From Streptomyces sp. ISL-100 (GTDB taxonomy: Bacteria > Actinomycetota > Actinomycetes > Streptomycetales > Streptomycetaceae), in NCBI RefSeq assembly GCF_018614615.1, contig NZ_JAGGOK010000002.1:168722-232721 (forward strand): 64,000 nt of DNA, read 5' to 3'. Positions 1 through 8,689 of the stretch are shown piece by piece. A program made the translations under genes and the position numbers. The notes beneath the pieces are model-generated. The model had not been told where the DNA came from, did not search any database, and worked only from the letters and a program-made list of their open reading frames with translations. Every line of letters begins with the position of its first letter. Positions within the stretch are counted from its first letter, which is position 1.

Positions 1-1001
1 AGGATGTTCACGAGTCCGGCGAGGCCGAGGCCCAGGCGGTCGATCAGCTCCTCGCCCGCGCCGCGGATCGCCGGGTCGTCGTACTGTCCGCGCAGCAGCT
101 CACGGGACTGCTGGAGCAGCGAGACCTCGGGGCCGGGGGTGCGGCCGGCCGCGTTGAGGAAGGCCAGCGGGTCGGTCTCGACGTCGAGGCAGCCGCGGCC
201 GCCGCAGTAGCAGGGGCGGCCGTCGGGGTTGACCGTGAGGTGGCCCACTTCGAGGGCGAGGCCCGAACTGCCGGTGTGCAGGCGGCCGTCGATGACCAGC
301 GCTCCGCCGACGCCGCGGTGGCCCGTGGCGACGCAGAGCAGGTGCTGGGCGCCGCGGCCGGCGCCGTGGCGGTGCTCGGCGAGGGCGGCGAGGTTGACAT
401 CGTTGCCCGCGAAGGCGGGGCCCGCGAGGCCTGCCGCGCGTACCTGCTCGGCGAAGATGTCGCGGACCGGGGAGCCGGCGGGCCAGGCGAGGTGCAGCGG
501 GTTGAGGGCGGTGCCCTCCGGCTCCGCCACGGCGGACGGCACGGCGAGGCCGGCGCCCACGCAGCGGCGGCCGCTCTCGCGCAGCAGTACGGCTCCGGCC
601 TCGACCACTGACCCGATGACCTGCGCCGGGTCGGGGGCCACCGTCTTGCGGCCGGGCGCGGTCGCGACGATCCGGCCGCCGAGGCCGACGAGCGCGGCAC
701 GATAGCCGTCGGCGTGGATCTGCGCGGCGAGGACGACGGGGCCGGAGTCGTTGACGGCCAGCCGGTGCGAGGGGCGGCCCTGTGATCCGGCCGCCGCGCC
801 GGGCCGGGAGTCGACCTGGATCAGCCCCAAGGCCTCCAGTTCGGCGGCGACCGCTCCGGCGGTGGCCCTGGTGACGCCGAGCTCGGCGGTGAGGACGGCG
901 CGGGTGGGGGCCCGTCCTGTGTGCACCAGTTCCAGGGCGGGGCCGAGCGCACCCCGGCCCCTCTCCAGCCTCGTTTTGATGGTGGTCGCCTTCCCGTTCA
1001 T
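1..1001 (-). CDS. ROK-family transcriptional repressor (3' end beyond window)
   Basis: This is a NagC/XylR-type ROK repressor: an N-terminal winged helix followed by a sugar-kinase fold. The reading frame runs leftward from ATG at 1001 and is open to the window edge, so the C-terminus is missing. Residues ~25-65 read as a winged helix (ELGVTRATAGAVAAELEALG). The kinase-fold part carries the ROK zinc motif CYCGGRGC and a GHRGVGGAL phosphate-loop-like segment. It is divergent from an MFS permease at 1111, which it probably controls. A perfect 15-bp inverted repeat covers its own start codon, which suggests autoregulation. The inducer cannot be read from the sequence. Confidence 0.85.
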   Translation of the reverse strand, partial: MNGKATTIKTRLERGRGALGPALELVHTGRAPTRAVLTAELGVTRATAGAVAAELEALGLIQVDSRPGAAAGSQGRPSHRLAVNDSGPVVLAAQIHADGYRAALVGLGGRIVATAPGRKTVAPDPAQVIGSVVEAGAVLLRESGRRCVGAGLAVPSAVAEPEGTALNPLHLAWPAGSPVRDIFAEQVRAAGLAGPAFAGNDVNLAALAEHRHGAGRGAQHLLCVATGHRGVGGALVIDGRLHTGSSGLALEVGHLTVNPDGRPCYCGGRGCLDVETDPLAFLNAAGRTPGPEVSLLQQSRELLRGQYDDPAIRGAGEELIDRLGLGLAGLVNI

Positions 1002-1028
1002 GGGGGCGAGTCTCCCATGAACGGGAAG
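990..1028. promoter_or_regulatory. Perfect inverted repeat over the ROK start codon, likely operator
   Basis: The arms are CTTCCCGTTCATGGG (990-1004) and its exact reverse complement (1014-1028), separated by 9 bp. The left arm contains the ROK start codon. It lies between the divergent ROK and MFS genes, which is where a ROK repressor would bind. The operator role is inferred; the repeat is directly visible. Confidence 0.7.
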
Positions 1029-1074
1029 ATCGTCCGGGTCCGGCTCCCGTTGTCCGTGGCGCTCACCTGTCGTC

Positions 1075-1104
1075 TTGTACGGATCCGGGGGCGGCCCCTA
1101 TGCT
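1075..1104 (+). promoter_or_regulatory. Promoter of the MFS gene, leaderless type
   Basis: TTGTAC at 1075-1080 and TATGCT at 1099-1104 are 18 bp apart, a good vegetative sigma-factor match. Transcription would start about 7 nt downstream, right at the GTG at 1111. No Shine-Dalgarno sequence precedes that GTG, so the mRNA is probably leaderless. Confidence 0.6.
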
Positions 1105-1110
1105 GAGTTT

Positions 1111-2397
1111 GTGCCGCACCTAAACAAACTACGGACGGCCGTTCCGGGGGGCCCGGGCGCAAACAGCGCCGAAACCTCCCTGTCCCGCCTCCGTACCGCC
1201 CTGACCGTGTTCTTCGCCCTCGACGGCTTCCTCTTCGCCGGCTGGGTGGTCCGTATCCCCGCGATCAAGGAACAGACCGGAGCCTCCGCGAGCGACCTCG
1301 GCCTCGCCCTGCTGGGGGTGTCCGGGGGCGCGGTGATCACGATGATGCTCACCGGGCGGCTGTGCCGGCGCTTCGGCAGCCACCCGGTGACGGTGGCCTG
1401 CGGGGTGCTGCTGTCGCTGAGCATCGCACTGCCCGCACAGACGCACTCGACGCTCGCGCTCGGCCTCGTACTGCTGGTGTTCGGCGCTTCGTACGGCGGG
1501 ATCAACGTCGCGATGAACAGTGCCGCGGTCGACCTGGTCGGGGCCATGCGGCGCCCGGTGATGCCCAGCTTCCACGCCGCTTTCAGCCTCGGCGGCATGG
1601 CGGGGGCCGGCCTCGGCGGTCTGGTGGCGGCGCAACTTCCCGCCACCACTCACCTGCTGGCCCTGACCGCCATCGGGCTCGTCGTCACCGCCGTGGCCGG
1701 TCCCGCGCTGCTGCGCCACCCTGCGCCCGCCACGAAGTATTCCCGAGAACGTCCCCAGGAGCGTTCCCAGGAACGGTCCAAAGAGCGTTCCCGGGAACGG
1801 TCGCAGCAGGCACCGGGGAACGGTCCGCGGCCGCTCTCGGGAACGGCCCGCAAGGCCGTCGCCCTCTTCGGCGTGATCGCGCTGTGCACGGCGTACGGCG
1901 AAGGGGCGCTCGCCGAATGGGGCACCCTCCATCTCCAAGAGGACCTCCATGCCCACCCCGGCATCGCGGCGGCCGGGTACTCCCTCTTCGCGCTGGCCAT
2001 GGCGGTGGGCAGGCTCAGCGGCACCACACTGCTCGAACGGCTCGGCCAGACCCGCACTCTCGTCGCGGGCGGGTCCGTCGCGGCCGTGGGCATGCTGCTC
2101 GGCGCGCTCGCACCGGCGACCTGGCTCGTGCTTGCCGGCTTCGCCGTGACCGGGCTCGGCCTCGCGAACGTCTTCCCCGTAGCGGTCGCCCGAGCAGGGG
2201 CACTCGCCGGGCCCAGCGGTGTCGCGGCGGCATCCACGCTCGGTTACGGCGGCATGCTCGTCGGCCCGCCCGTCATCGGGTTCCTCGCCGACTGGTTCTC
2301 CCTGCCCGTCGCGCTGACGACGGTGGCGATGCTGGCCGCTGTCGCCGCGCTTCTGGGGTACTCGGCGCGGAACGCGTCGTCGGGAGGGCCCACCTGA
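1111..2397 (+). CDS. MFS transporter, probable sugar/drug permease
   Basis: A 428-aa major facilitator protein with about 12 hydrophobic segments in two halves. Typical signs are the DGFLFAGWVVRIPAIK start of helix 1 and the GRLCRRFGSHPV loop 2-3 basic motif. It resembles the FucP/YbjJ-like branch of small MFS permeases often paired with ROK regulators, but the substrate is not evident. GTG 1111 is chosen because an upstream in-frame ATG (1075) falls inside the -35 box. The central cytoplasmic loop has an unusual Arg/Glu/Ser four-residue repeat. It is divergent from the ROK repressor and presumably controlled by it. Confidence 0.85.
   Translation: MPHLNKLRTAVPGGPGANSAETSLSRLRTALTVFFALDGFLFAGWVVRIPAIKEQTGASASDLGLALLGVSGGAVITMMLTGRLCRRFGSHPVTVACGVLLSLSIALPAQTHSTLALGLVLLVFGASYGGINVAMNSAAVDLVGAMRRPVMPSFHAAFSLGGMAGAGLGGLVAAQLPATTHLLALTAIGLVVTAVAGPALLRHPAPATKYSRERPQERSQERSKERSRERSQQAPGNGPRPLSGTARKAVALFGVIALCTAYGEGALAEWGTLHLQEDLHAHPGIAAAGYSLFALAMAVGRLSGTTLLERLGQTRTLVAGGSVAAVGMLLGALAPATWLVLAGFAVTGLGLANVFPVAVARAGALAGPSGVAAASTLGYGGMLVGPPVIGFLADWFSLPVALTTVAMLAAVAALLGYSARNASSGGPT
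1748..1807 (+). repeat. Five imperfect 12-bp tandem units inside the MFS gene
   Basis: Units such as AGCGTTCCCAGG and AACGGTCCAAAG follow one another in frame. They encode a highly charged run of ERSQ/ERSK-type four-residue repeats in the loop between transmembrane helices 6 and 7. The unit length is a multiple of three, so copy number can change without loss of frame. Confidence 0.75.
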
Positions 2398-2467
2398 GTA
2401 GGCGTACTCAGGCGCGGCCGGCCACGCGGCGGCACCCTGGAGGGACCACACCGGACGGAGAGATCAC

Positions 2468-2818
2468 ATGACTGCTCGACGGCTGCGCGCCATCGCTCGC
2501 CTGACGTTCCGTAACCCCGCCTCCCTGGTCTACCTCGGCCTGGTCGCGGCGACCGCGGTGTTCGTCACGGCCGACACCCTCTTCGTGACCCACGAGGACG
2601 CCTCGTTCGCCGGGGTGTGGCTGTTCCTCCTCAGTGCACCGACGATCTTCGCCTTCTTCATAGGCGGCGACCTGTTCGGCGTGGCCATGGCCGAGTCGGC
2701 CTGGTTCCTGTACGTCGCCCTGCCGCTCTCCGTACTCATCCAGTCGTTCGCGCTCGGCTGGTTCGTCCGGCTGCTCCGCGACGCCTCGCCCCGCCACGCC
2801 CACCCGCAGGGCGCCTGA
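2468..2818 (+). CDS. SCO4225-like small membrane protein
   Basis: A 116-aa protein with three clear hydrophobic segments (residues ~15-35, 50-70 and 75-100) and charged ends. The sequence pattern ([17 protein letters not shown], then [13 protein letters not shown]) matches the uncharacterised SCO4225-type membrane family found in Streptomyces. A GGAGAG ribosome site lies 5 nt before the ATG. It is on the same strand as the MFS gene, 70 bp downstream, and may be co-transcribed. No biochemical function is known to me. Confidence 0.75.
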   Translation: MTARRLRAIARLTFRNPASLVYLGLVAATAVFVTADTLFVTHEDASFAGVWLFLLSAPTIFAFFIGGDLFGVAMAESAWFLYVALPLSVLIQSFALGWFVRLLRDASPRHAHPQGA

Positions 2819-2894
2819 GCCCGGGTCGTCCGCCCGCGCGCATCGCCCCGGCCAATGGCGGGATCATGGCCTTGGACCCACGTCCGGAGGTGTG

Positions 2895-5858
2895 ATGCGT
2901 ACGAGCGAGGAGATCTACCACCAGGTCCTGTGGGACCCGCGGTTCGACCCGGCCCGGTTCGTACTGGGGATCAGCCGGCGCGGGGCCGCACCGGAGCGGA
3001 TGGCTCTGCCCTCCTTCGTACCTGGCGGTGACATCCCGTGGCACCGGGTGGTGTTCGTAGAAGCGGACGGCGAGGTGGTCTGGGACCGGACAACCGGCGT
3101 GGACCGGATGAACGCTTCACAGGCCGGCCGGGCCCGGTATCCGCGTCGCCTGCTGGGGCCGTTCTTCACGGCCAGAACGCCGTACGCGTGGGACCCGGCG
3201 GCAGCCGCATGGCGGCCCCCGGACCGCGACCGCGCCGACGACCGCGCACAGGCAGCAGCGCGGGCCGAGCGGCTGCGCGTACTCACCTGGAACACCCTCT
3301 GGGACCGGTACGACAGCCACCGCATCGACACCGCCCGGCGCAGGCCGCTGCTGCTGGCCGCCCTGGAACACGCCGACGCCGATGTCATCGCGCTGCAAGA
3401 GGTCGAGACCGAACTGCTCGCCATGCTGCTGCGGTCCCGCTGGGTCCGCGACGGCTACACCGTGTCCACCGGCCCCGTCGGCGAGGACGTGGACGGAAGC
3501 GGACTGCTGGTGCTCAGCCGACTGCCCGTACACGAGGCGGCGTGGCACGAGCTCGGCCCGCACAAGGCCGTCGCGGCCGTCACCGTCGAGACGGCCGCCG
3601 GGCCGCTGGTGCTGATGACCACCCACCTGTCCAGCGACCACTCCGCCAACGGCCCGGCCCGGCGGGAGGCCGAACTGGCCCGGCTCGCCGAGGGACTGAC
3701 CGCGATCGGCGGCGATGTGATCCTGCTGGGCGACCTCAACGAGCAGGGTGACGGACCGGCCGGTGTACTGGGCCTGAGCGACGCCTGGACCGAGGTGCAC
3801 GGCCCCGGTGACGCGGCGCCCACCTTCGACCCGCGCGTCAACCCCCTGGCCGCGGTCTCCTCAGTCTCCGGCCGGGCGGCCCGGCTGGACCGGGTACTCC
3901 TGCGGGAGGGGGGAACCCTGCGGCCCGCCCGGGCGGTCCTGCGGGGCGTGTCGCCGAGCGAGGAGGGTCAGTTCGTGTCGGACCACTACGGCGTGGAGGT
4001 GGACTTGACCGTACGCGCCGACCCCGATCTCCCGGGTGTCTTCGACGTTGCGCCGACGCCCCGCACAGCGGTGGCATGGATGCCCTCGCCGGAGCTCTGG
4101 CCGCCCATCCAGGACATCCGCCAGGAACACGACCCGCAGATCCGCCGCTGGCCACCCCATGTGAACCTGCTCTTCGGTTTCGTGCCGGAGTCCGACTTCG
4201 AGCAGGCCGCACCGCTGCTCTCCGCCGCAGCGGCCGAGACCTCCCCTTTCACCGCCCGCCTCGCAGGAGTGCGCGCCTTCACACACCGGGATTACTCCAC
4301 CGTCTGGCTCGACCCGGCGGCGGCCGGCCCGGCGCCCTGGGCGGAGTTGCAGCGCGCGCTGGAGGAGCGGTTCCCCCGTTGCCGGGGCCGAGCCCGCCGC
4401 TTCACTCCGCATCTGTCCCTCGGACGCACCCGGGAGCCACGCCGGCTCACGACCGAGTGTGCTGCCCGGCTGGGCAGCATGTCCGCGCACGTCGGCGAGC
4501 TCGTCCTGCTCTCGCGCCGGGGCAGTGAGCCAATGCGGCCACGGGCCACGATCGCCCTGGGAACGGCCGAGGTCCGGTGGCTGTCCGAATCCCACACGGT
4601 GGAACTGGCGGCAGAGGCCGCCGGCCCGCGGACAGCGGAGCAGGTCGCGCAGCGCGTCTGTGAGGCACTGGCCGAAGGAATCGTGTACGTCACCGGATCC
4701 CGGCGCATGGGCTGTGCCCTGGCCGGCGCGGACCTGAACCTGGTGGCGGCGTTGCCCGGCACCGCCGACATGCGGGACATCCAGGCGCGGGTGGCCGCGG
4801 CGCTGCCCGGCGGCACCCGGGTACGGCAGGTGCCGGGTGCGGGAGTGCAAGGCCTGCGGCTGCGCGTCGACGGCCTGGACGCCGGTCCGAATGTCGGCCC
4901 GGACGCCGGCCTGAGCCCAGGCCTGGACGCCGGCCTGAGCCGAGGCCTGGACGCCGGCCTGGTGGTCGTCGCCACCGGAAGCCTCGCCCCCGCCGAGGCA
5001 GTGGCCCGCCGCACCGAGCTCGGTGACGCGGCCGCGATCGCCCTGAGCGCCGTCAGCGACGCCGAAGCGGTACTCGCCGCGACCCACGACAACCTCGGCG
5101 CATTCGCCCGGCTGGCCAGGGAGGTGAAGGCCTGGGCCCGGGCACGCGGCCTGGACTCGGCCCCCTTCGGCGGGCTGCCGGGCCTGGCCTGGACCGTACT
5201 GGCGGCGCGGACGGCCCGGGAAGCGGGGGAGCTTCCCGCCGCCGACCTGCTCCGGCGTTTCTTCTCCACGTGGGCCGCCTGGGACTGGCGCGAACCGGTG
5301 AGTCTCACTCCCGGCACCACCCCACCCGCGCCACCTGGGCAACCCGTGTCGATCACGACACCAACCGCGCCCGTCCGGCCGTGCACCGAACAGGTCGGCA
5401 CCGAGGGACGAGACCTGCTGGCCCAGGAGCTCTACCAGGCTTGGGACACCCTGGAGTCAGCGGCCCGGACCGGCAGCGACGCCCGGCCCGAACTCCTCTC
5501 GCCACCGCCTCTCCACCGGCGTCACGCTGCCTGGGCGGTTGTGACCGTACAAACAGCGAATGGGGGCGAAGCCTCCGGGGACTCCGGGGACTCCGAGGAC
5601 TTCGAGGTCGCCCTGGGACGCTTCCTGACCCGCCTCGGGGCACTGCTCACCACTCTCGGACAGGCCGGCTCGCCGGACGCTCACGCCTGGCCCCGTCCAT
5701 TCGAGACCACACCGGGCTCGGCCCGCTACGCGATCGGCCTGGGCCACACCCCACCGGACGCCGCCCAACTCGCCGACCTGGCCGCCGGATGGCTCAAGGG
5801 CCTGCCGGGGGTCGAGATCGAATGGGCGGAAGGCGGCGCCGTACCGACGCTCTCATGA
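2895..5858 (+). CDS. Multidomain RNA-repair protein: MJ1316, EEP nuclease, 2H phosphoesterase and poly(A)-polymerase-like domains
   Basis: A ~987-aa protein with four RNA-processing modules in order. Residues ~1-75 match the MJ1316/DUF504 RNA-end-recognition domain ([20 protein letters not shown]). Residues ~128-375 are an endonuclease/exonuclease/phosphatase domain with all signature residues ([32 protein letters not shown]). Residues ~380-560 are a 2H phosphoesterase/2'-5' RNA ligase-like fold with PPHVN (~420) and TPHLS (~503). Residues ~580-800 resemble the nucleotidyltransferase and central domains of eukaryotic poly(A) polymerase. The metal-binding pair there reads DLN (613-615) instead of DxD, so that site may be weak or dead. 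ATG 2895 sits 4 nt after GGAGG. Fusions of these domains are known from predicted RNA-repair systems; the exact substrate is unknown. Confidence 0.85.
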   Translation: MRTSEEIYHQVLWDPRFDPARFVLGISRRGAAPERMALPSFVPGGDIPWHRVVFVEADGEVVWDRTTGVDRMNASQAGRARYPRRLLGPFFTARTPYAWDPAAAAWRPPDRDRADDRAQAAARAERLRVLTWNTLWDRYDSHRIDTARRRPLLLAALEHADADVIALQEVETELLAMLLRSRWVRDGYTVSTGPVGEDVDGSGLLVLSRLPVHEAAWHELGPHKAVAAVTVETAAGPLVLMTTHLSSDHSANGPARREAELARLAEGLTAIGGDVILLGDLNEQGDGPAGVLGLSDAWTEVHGPGDAAPTFDPRVNPLAAVSSVSGRAARLDRVLLREGGTLRPARAVLRGVSPSEEGQFVSDHYGVEVDLTVRADPDLPGVFDVAPTPRTAVAWMPSPELWPPIQDIRQEHDPQIRRWPPHVNLLFGFVPESDFEQAAPLLSAAAAETSPFTARLAGVRAFTHRDYSTVWLDPAAAGPAPWAELQRALEERFPRCRGRARRFTPHLSLGRTREPRRLTTECAARLGSMSAHVGELVLLSRRGSEPMRPRATIALGTAEVRWLSESHTVELAAEAAGPRTAEQVAQRVCEALAEGIVYVTGSRRMGCALAGADLNLVAALPGTADMRDIQARVAAALPGGTRVRQVPGAGVQGLRLRVDGLDAGPNVGPDAGLSPGLDAGLSRGLDAGLVVVATGSLAPAEAVARRTELGDAAAIALSAVSDAEAVLAATHDNLGAFARLAREVKAWARARGLDSAPFGGLPGLAWTVLAARTAREAGELPAADLLRRFFSTWAAWDWREPVSLTPGTTPPAPPGQPVSITTPTAPVRPCTEQVGTEGRDLLAQELYQAWDTLESAARTGSDARPELLSPPPLHRRHAAWAVVTVQTANGGEASGDSGDSEDFEVALGRFLTRLGALLTTLGQAGSPDAHAWPRPFETTPGSARYAIGLGHTPPDAAQLADLAAGWLKGLPGVEIEWAEGGAVPTLS
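4872..4967 (+). repeat. Four 24-bp tandem units in the poly(A)-polymerase-like domain
   Basis: Units start at 4872, 4896, 4920 and 4944, each beginning GGCC(T/C)GGACGCCGG. They encode eight-residue repeats of the type GLDAGLSP. They sit in the nucleotidyltransferase fold just before the strand LVVVATG, where the third catalytic carboxylate would be expected. The core of units 2-4 is nearly identical, suggesting recent expansion. Confidence 0.85.
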
Positions 5859-5959
5859 CTTCGGATCGGCGATTATGGAGGAAACGCTTCCTCAATGACC
5901 TGCCGTTCAGGCCCAAATACAGGGGCGCTTGCACAGGCCCGGCTGACACAATCCTCCGC

Positions 5960-6694
5960 ATGGAGACTGCCGAATACATCGAAACACTCGACCAGCAAGG
6001 CCAATTGCTGGCCGCAGCCGCCGAACAGGCGGGCACCGATGCCCCCGTGCCCACCTGCCCCGGCTGGCAGGTGCGGGATCTGCTGCGGCACATGGGCGTG
6101 GTCCACCGGTGGGCAACGACGTATGTCATAGCGGGCCATAAGGAGCGCCGGCCCCTCGGGAGCGAGCCCGACCTGGACAGCGACGCGCTGCTCCACTGGT
6201 TCCGGGAGGGCCACAGCCAGCTGGTGGCGGCACTGAACACCGCCCCCAAGGACCTGGAGTGCCTCGCCTTCCTGCCCGCGCCCTCGCCGCTCGCCTTCTG
6301 GGCGCGGCGTCAGGCGCACGAGACGGCGGTCCACCGCGTGGACGCGGACTCGGCGCTGGGCGCCGGAGTTTCGCCGGTCGGTTCCGAGTTCGCGGCGGAC
6401 GGCGTCGACGAGCTGCTGCGCGGCTTCCATGCCCGTGACCGCAGCCGGGTGCGCACCGAGGGGCCGCGCGTTCTGCGCGTACGAGCGACGGACTCGGGCG
6501 ACGTATGGACGATGCGCCTCTCCGACGACCCGCCGCGCACGGAGCGGAACGACGAGGGGCCTGCCGACTGCGAGGTGAGCGGCCCCGCCGAGCAGCTCTA
6601 CCTTGCCCTCTGGAACCGGCTGCCGCTCTCCTCGCTCACCATGTCCGGTGACGACGCGCTCGTGCGCCTGTGGCAGGAGAAGTCAGGCATCTGA
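5960..6694 (+). CDS. Maleylpyruvate isomerase family, mycothiol-dependent enzyme
   Basis: A 244-aa protein of the DinB-like mycothiol-dependent maleylpyruvate isomerase family. The N-terminal four-helix domain has the CPGWQVRDLLRHMGVVHRW segment and the metal-site helix RRQAHETAVHRVDA; the C-terminal half carries the usual SCP2-like region ending in a DDALVRLW motif. Members use mycothiol as cofactor, in line with an actinomycete host. ATG 5960 is chosen by homology to the family start. No Shine-Dalgarno is present, but CACAAT at 5947-5952 lies 7 nt upstream, so the transcript may be leaderless. The specific substrate is not inferable. Confidence 0.85.
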   Translation: METAEYIETLDQQGQLLAAAAEQAGTDAPVPTCPGWQVRDLLRHMGVVHRWATTYVIAGHKERRPLGSEPDLDSDALLHWFREGHSQLVAALNTAPKDLECLAFLPAPSPLAFWARRQAHETAVHRVDADSALGAGVSPVGSEFAADGVDELLRGFHARDRSRVRTEGPRVLRVRATDSGDVWTMRLSDDPPRTERNDEGPADCEVSGPAEQLYLALWNRLPLSSLTMSGDDALVRLWQEKSGI

Positions 6695-6706
6695 CCCTGC
6701 CCGCCA

Positions 6707-7108
6707 CTAACCGGTCCGGTCCGCCAGCATGCGCGCGAGCACCGCACGCTGGAGGGGCCGGACCTCGGCATGGCGCGCCCGGCCGGCGTCGGTGAGCGCC
6801 ACCCGCACTCCCCTGCGGTCCTCGCTGCACATCCCGCGGTGGACCAGGCCGTCCCTCTCCAGCCGGCCGACCAGCCGGGACAGGGCGCTCTGGCTCAAGT
6901 GGACGCGGTCCGCCAGTTCCTGGACGCGGTACGCCGAGCCGCCGTCCTCGGCCGCCCCTTCGGCCAGCACATCCAGCACCTCGAAGTCGCTGGCGCCCAG
7001 ACCGTGCTGATGCAGTGCGCGGTCCAGCTCGCAGAGTGTGCTGGCATGCAGCGCGAGGATCTCGCGCCACTCCTCCACAAGCACTCGCTCGGACTTCTTC
7101 GCCGCCAT
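6707..7108 (-). CDS. MarR-family transcriptional regulator
   Basis: A 133-aa MarR-type winged-helix protein. The DNA-binding region is clear (VQELADRVHLSQSALSRLVGRLERDGLV), followed by the beta-wing motif EDRRGVRVALTDAG. It is divergent from an MFS efflux gene starting at 7195, the classic arrangement of a MarR repressor with its target. The 86-bp intergenic region holds one strong palindrome. TAACGT preceded by TG lies 6 nt before the ATG, so this gene also may be leaderless. The ligand is unknown. Confidence 0.9.
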   Translation of the reverse strand: MAAKKSERVLVEEWREILALHASTLCELDRALHQHGLGASDFEVLDVLAEGAAEDGGSAYRVQELADRVHLSQSALSRLVGRLERDGLVHRGMCSEDRRGVRVALTDAGRARHAEVRPLQRAVLARMLADRTG

Positions 7109-7153
7109 GGGCGCACGTTAGCAGAGTTCACCTCATTGTTGCATCGGAATTAA

Positions 7154-7180
7154 ATGCACTTGCATTCAATGCATGTGCAT
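7154..7180. promoter_or_regulatory. Probable MarR operator
   Basis: A 27-bp near-perfect palindrome centred at C7167. The outer arms ATGCAC/GTGCAT match exactly, the inner arms are TTGCATT and AATGCAT, and only one base pair is mismatched. It overlaps the -35 box TTGCAT (7160-7165) of the MFS promoter. A bound MarR dimer would therefore block that promoter. The binding itself is inferred. Confidence 0.75.
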
Positions 7181-7187
7181 GTACTGT
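7160..7187 (+). promoter_or_regulatory. Promoter of the MFS efflux gene, leaderless type
   Basis: TTGCAT (7160-7165) and TACTGT (7182-7187) are 16 bp apart. The ATG at 7195 lies 7 nt after the -10 box, with no ribosome binding site between, so the start codon is probably at or near the 5' end of the mRNA. Confidence 0.6.
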
Positions 7188-7194
7188 GCTGCGC

Positions 7195-8685
7195 ATGACC
7201 TCTCCGCTCAACGTCCCTCATTCCCAGGAGCGTTGGAGCCCGCGCCTGTGGGGCACCCTGCTCGTGCTCTGCGCCGCGATGTTCCTCGATGCCCTCGACG
7301 TGTCGATGGTCGGCGTCGCCCTGCCGTCCATCGCCGCCGATCTCGACCTGACCACTTCGACGCTGCAATGGATCGTCAGCGGCTACATCCTCGGTTACGG
7401 CGGCCTGCTGCTGCTCGGCGGCCGCGCGGCCGACCTGCTCGGCCGGCGCCGCGTCTTCCTCATCGCGCTGGGCGTCTTCGCCCTCGCCTCACTGCTCGGC
7501 GGGCTCGTCGACTCGGGGCCCCTGCTGATCGCCAGCCGCTTCATCAAGGGCCTGAGCGCCGCGTTCACCGCCCCTGCCGGGCTCTCCATCATCACCACGA
7601 CGTTCAAGGAGGGCCCCCAGCGCAACCGTGCGCTCTCCATCTACACCACCTGCGCCGCCACCGGCTTCTCCATGGGCCTGGTCCTGTCCGGTCTGCTCAC
7701 CGAGCTGAGCTGGCGCTGGACGATGCTGCTGCCCGCCCCCATCGCGCTGATGGCCCTCATCGCGGGCATCAGGATGATTCCGCACAGCGACCGCGACAAC
7801 TCCAGCGGCGGCTACGACCTGCCGGGCGCCATCACCGGCACGGCCTCCATGCTGCTGCTCGTCTTCACCGTGGTGGAAGCACCCGAAGTCGGCTGGACCT
7901 CCGCCCGCACCCTGCTCTCGTTCCTCGCGGCGGCCGTACTGCTCACCGCCTTCGTCATGATCGAGCGGCGCACCGCCAGCCCGCTGATCAGGCTCGGCGT
8001 ACTGCGCTCCGGCAACCAGATCAGGGCGCAGCTGGGCGCCGCCACCTTCTTCGGAAGTTACGTCGGATTCCAGTTCCTCGTGGTCCAGTACATGCAGTCG
8101 CTGCTCGGGTGGTCGGCCTTGCAGACCGCGCTCGCCTTCCTGCCCGCCGGTGTGCTGGTCGCCCTCTCCTCCACCAAGATCGGCAATGTGGTGGACCGGT
8201 TCGGTACGCCACGGGTCATCGCGGCGGGCCTCACCTTCCTCGTGATCGGTTACGCCCTCTTCCTGCGCATCAGCCTCGTTCCGCAGTATGCCGCCGTGAT
8301 CCTGCCGTCGATGCTGCTGATCGGTGCGGCCTGCGCGCTGGTCTTCCCCTCGCTCAACATCCAGGCCACGACCGGAGTGGCCGACAACGAGCAGGGGATG
8401 GTGTCCGGCCTCCTCAACACCTCGGTCCAGGTGGGCGGGGCGATCTTCCTGGCCGTGGTGACAGCCGTGATCACGGCGGGCGGCGGCGAAGGCGGCTCAC
8501 CGCAGGCGGTGCTGGACAGCTTCCGGCCCGGCCTGGTCGTGGTGACGGCGGTCGCGACCGTGGGGCTGCTCATCACGCTGACCGGACTGCGCAAGCCTCG
8601 CGGCCCCCAGCAGACCGTCGTACTGGCGAAGTCCGTGCCCGGGGCGGCTGAAGCCGCGCCGGAGCGGGTCGGCGCACGGGACTGA
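7195..8685 (+). CDS. DHA2-type MFS drug efflux transporter
   Basis: A 496-aa, 14-helix MFS transporter. Helix 1 carries the DHA2 signature (AAMFLDALDVSMVGVALPSIAADL), followed by the loop 2-3 motif GGRAADLLGRRRVF and motif C in helix 5. This class exports antibiotics, dyes and similar compounds by proton antiport. It is divergent from marR with the operator over its promoter, so it is probably induced by its own substrate. The 3' end faces the response-regulator gene across a repeat-rich spacer. Confidence 0.9.
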   Translation: MTSPLNVPHSQERWSPRLWGTLLVLCAAMFLDALDVSMVGVALPSIAADLDLTTSTLQWIVSGYILGYGGLLLLGGRAADLLGRRRVFLIALGVFALASLLGGLVDSGPLLIASRFIKGLSAAFTAPAGLSIITTTFKEGPQRNRALSIYTTCAATGFSMGLVLSGLLTELSWRWTMLLPAPIALMALIAGIRMIPHSDRDNSSGGYDLPGAITGTASMLLLVFTVVEAPEVGWTSARTLLSFLAAAVLLTAFVMIERRTASPLIRLGVLRSGNQIRAQLGAATFFGSYVGFQFLVVQYMQSLLGWSALQTALAFLPAGVLVALSSTKIGNVVDRFGTPRVIAAGLTFLVIGYALFLRISLVPQYAAVILPSMLLIGAACALVFPSLNIQATTGVADNEQGMVSGLLNTSVQVGGAIFLAVVTAVITAGGGEGGSPQAVLDSFRPGLVVVTAVATVGLLITLTGLRKPRGPQQTVVLAKSVPGAAEAAPERVGARD

Positions 8686-8689
8686 CCGG

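Noticed and set aside
1748..1807. Tandem repeats considered as a CRISPR array
   Set aside because: Units are 12 bp, contiguous, without spacers, and in frame with the MFS gene.
5869..5897. Short hairpin GAGGAA-ACGC-TTCCTC after the RNA-repair gene
   Set aside because: Six-bp stem without a tail; too weak to call a terminator.
7125..7145. Possible PhoP box (GTTCACC) upstream of the efflux gene
   Set aside because: Only one clear direct-repeat unit is present; PhoP boxes need at least two.
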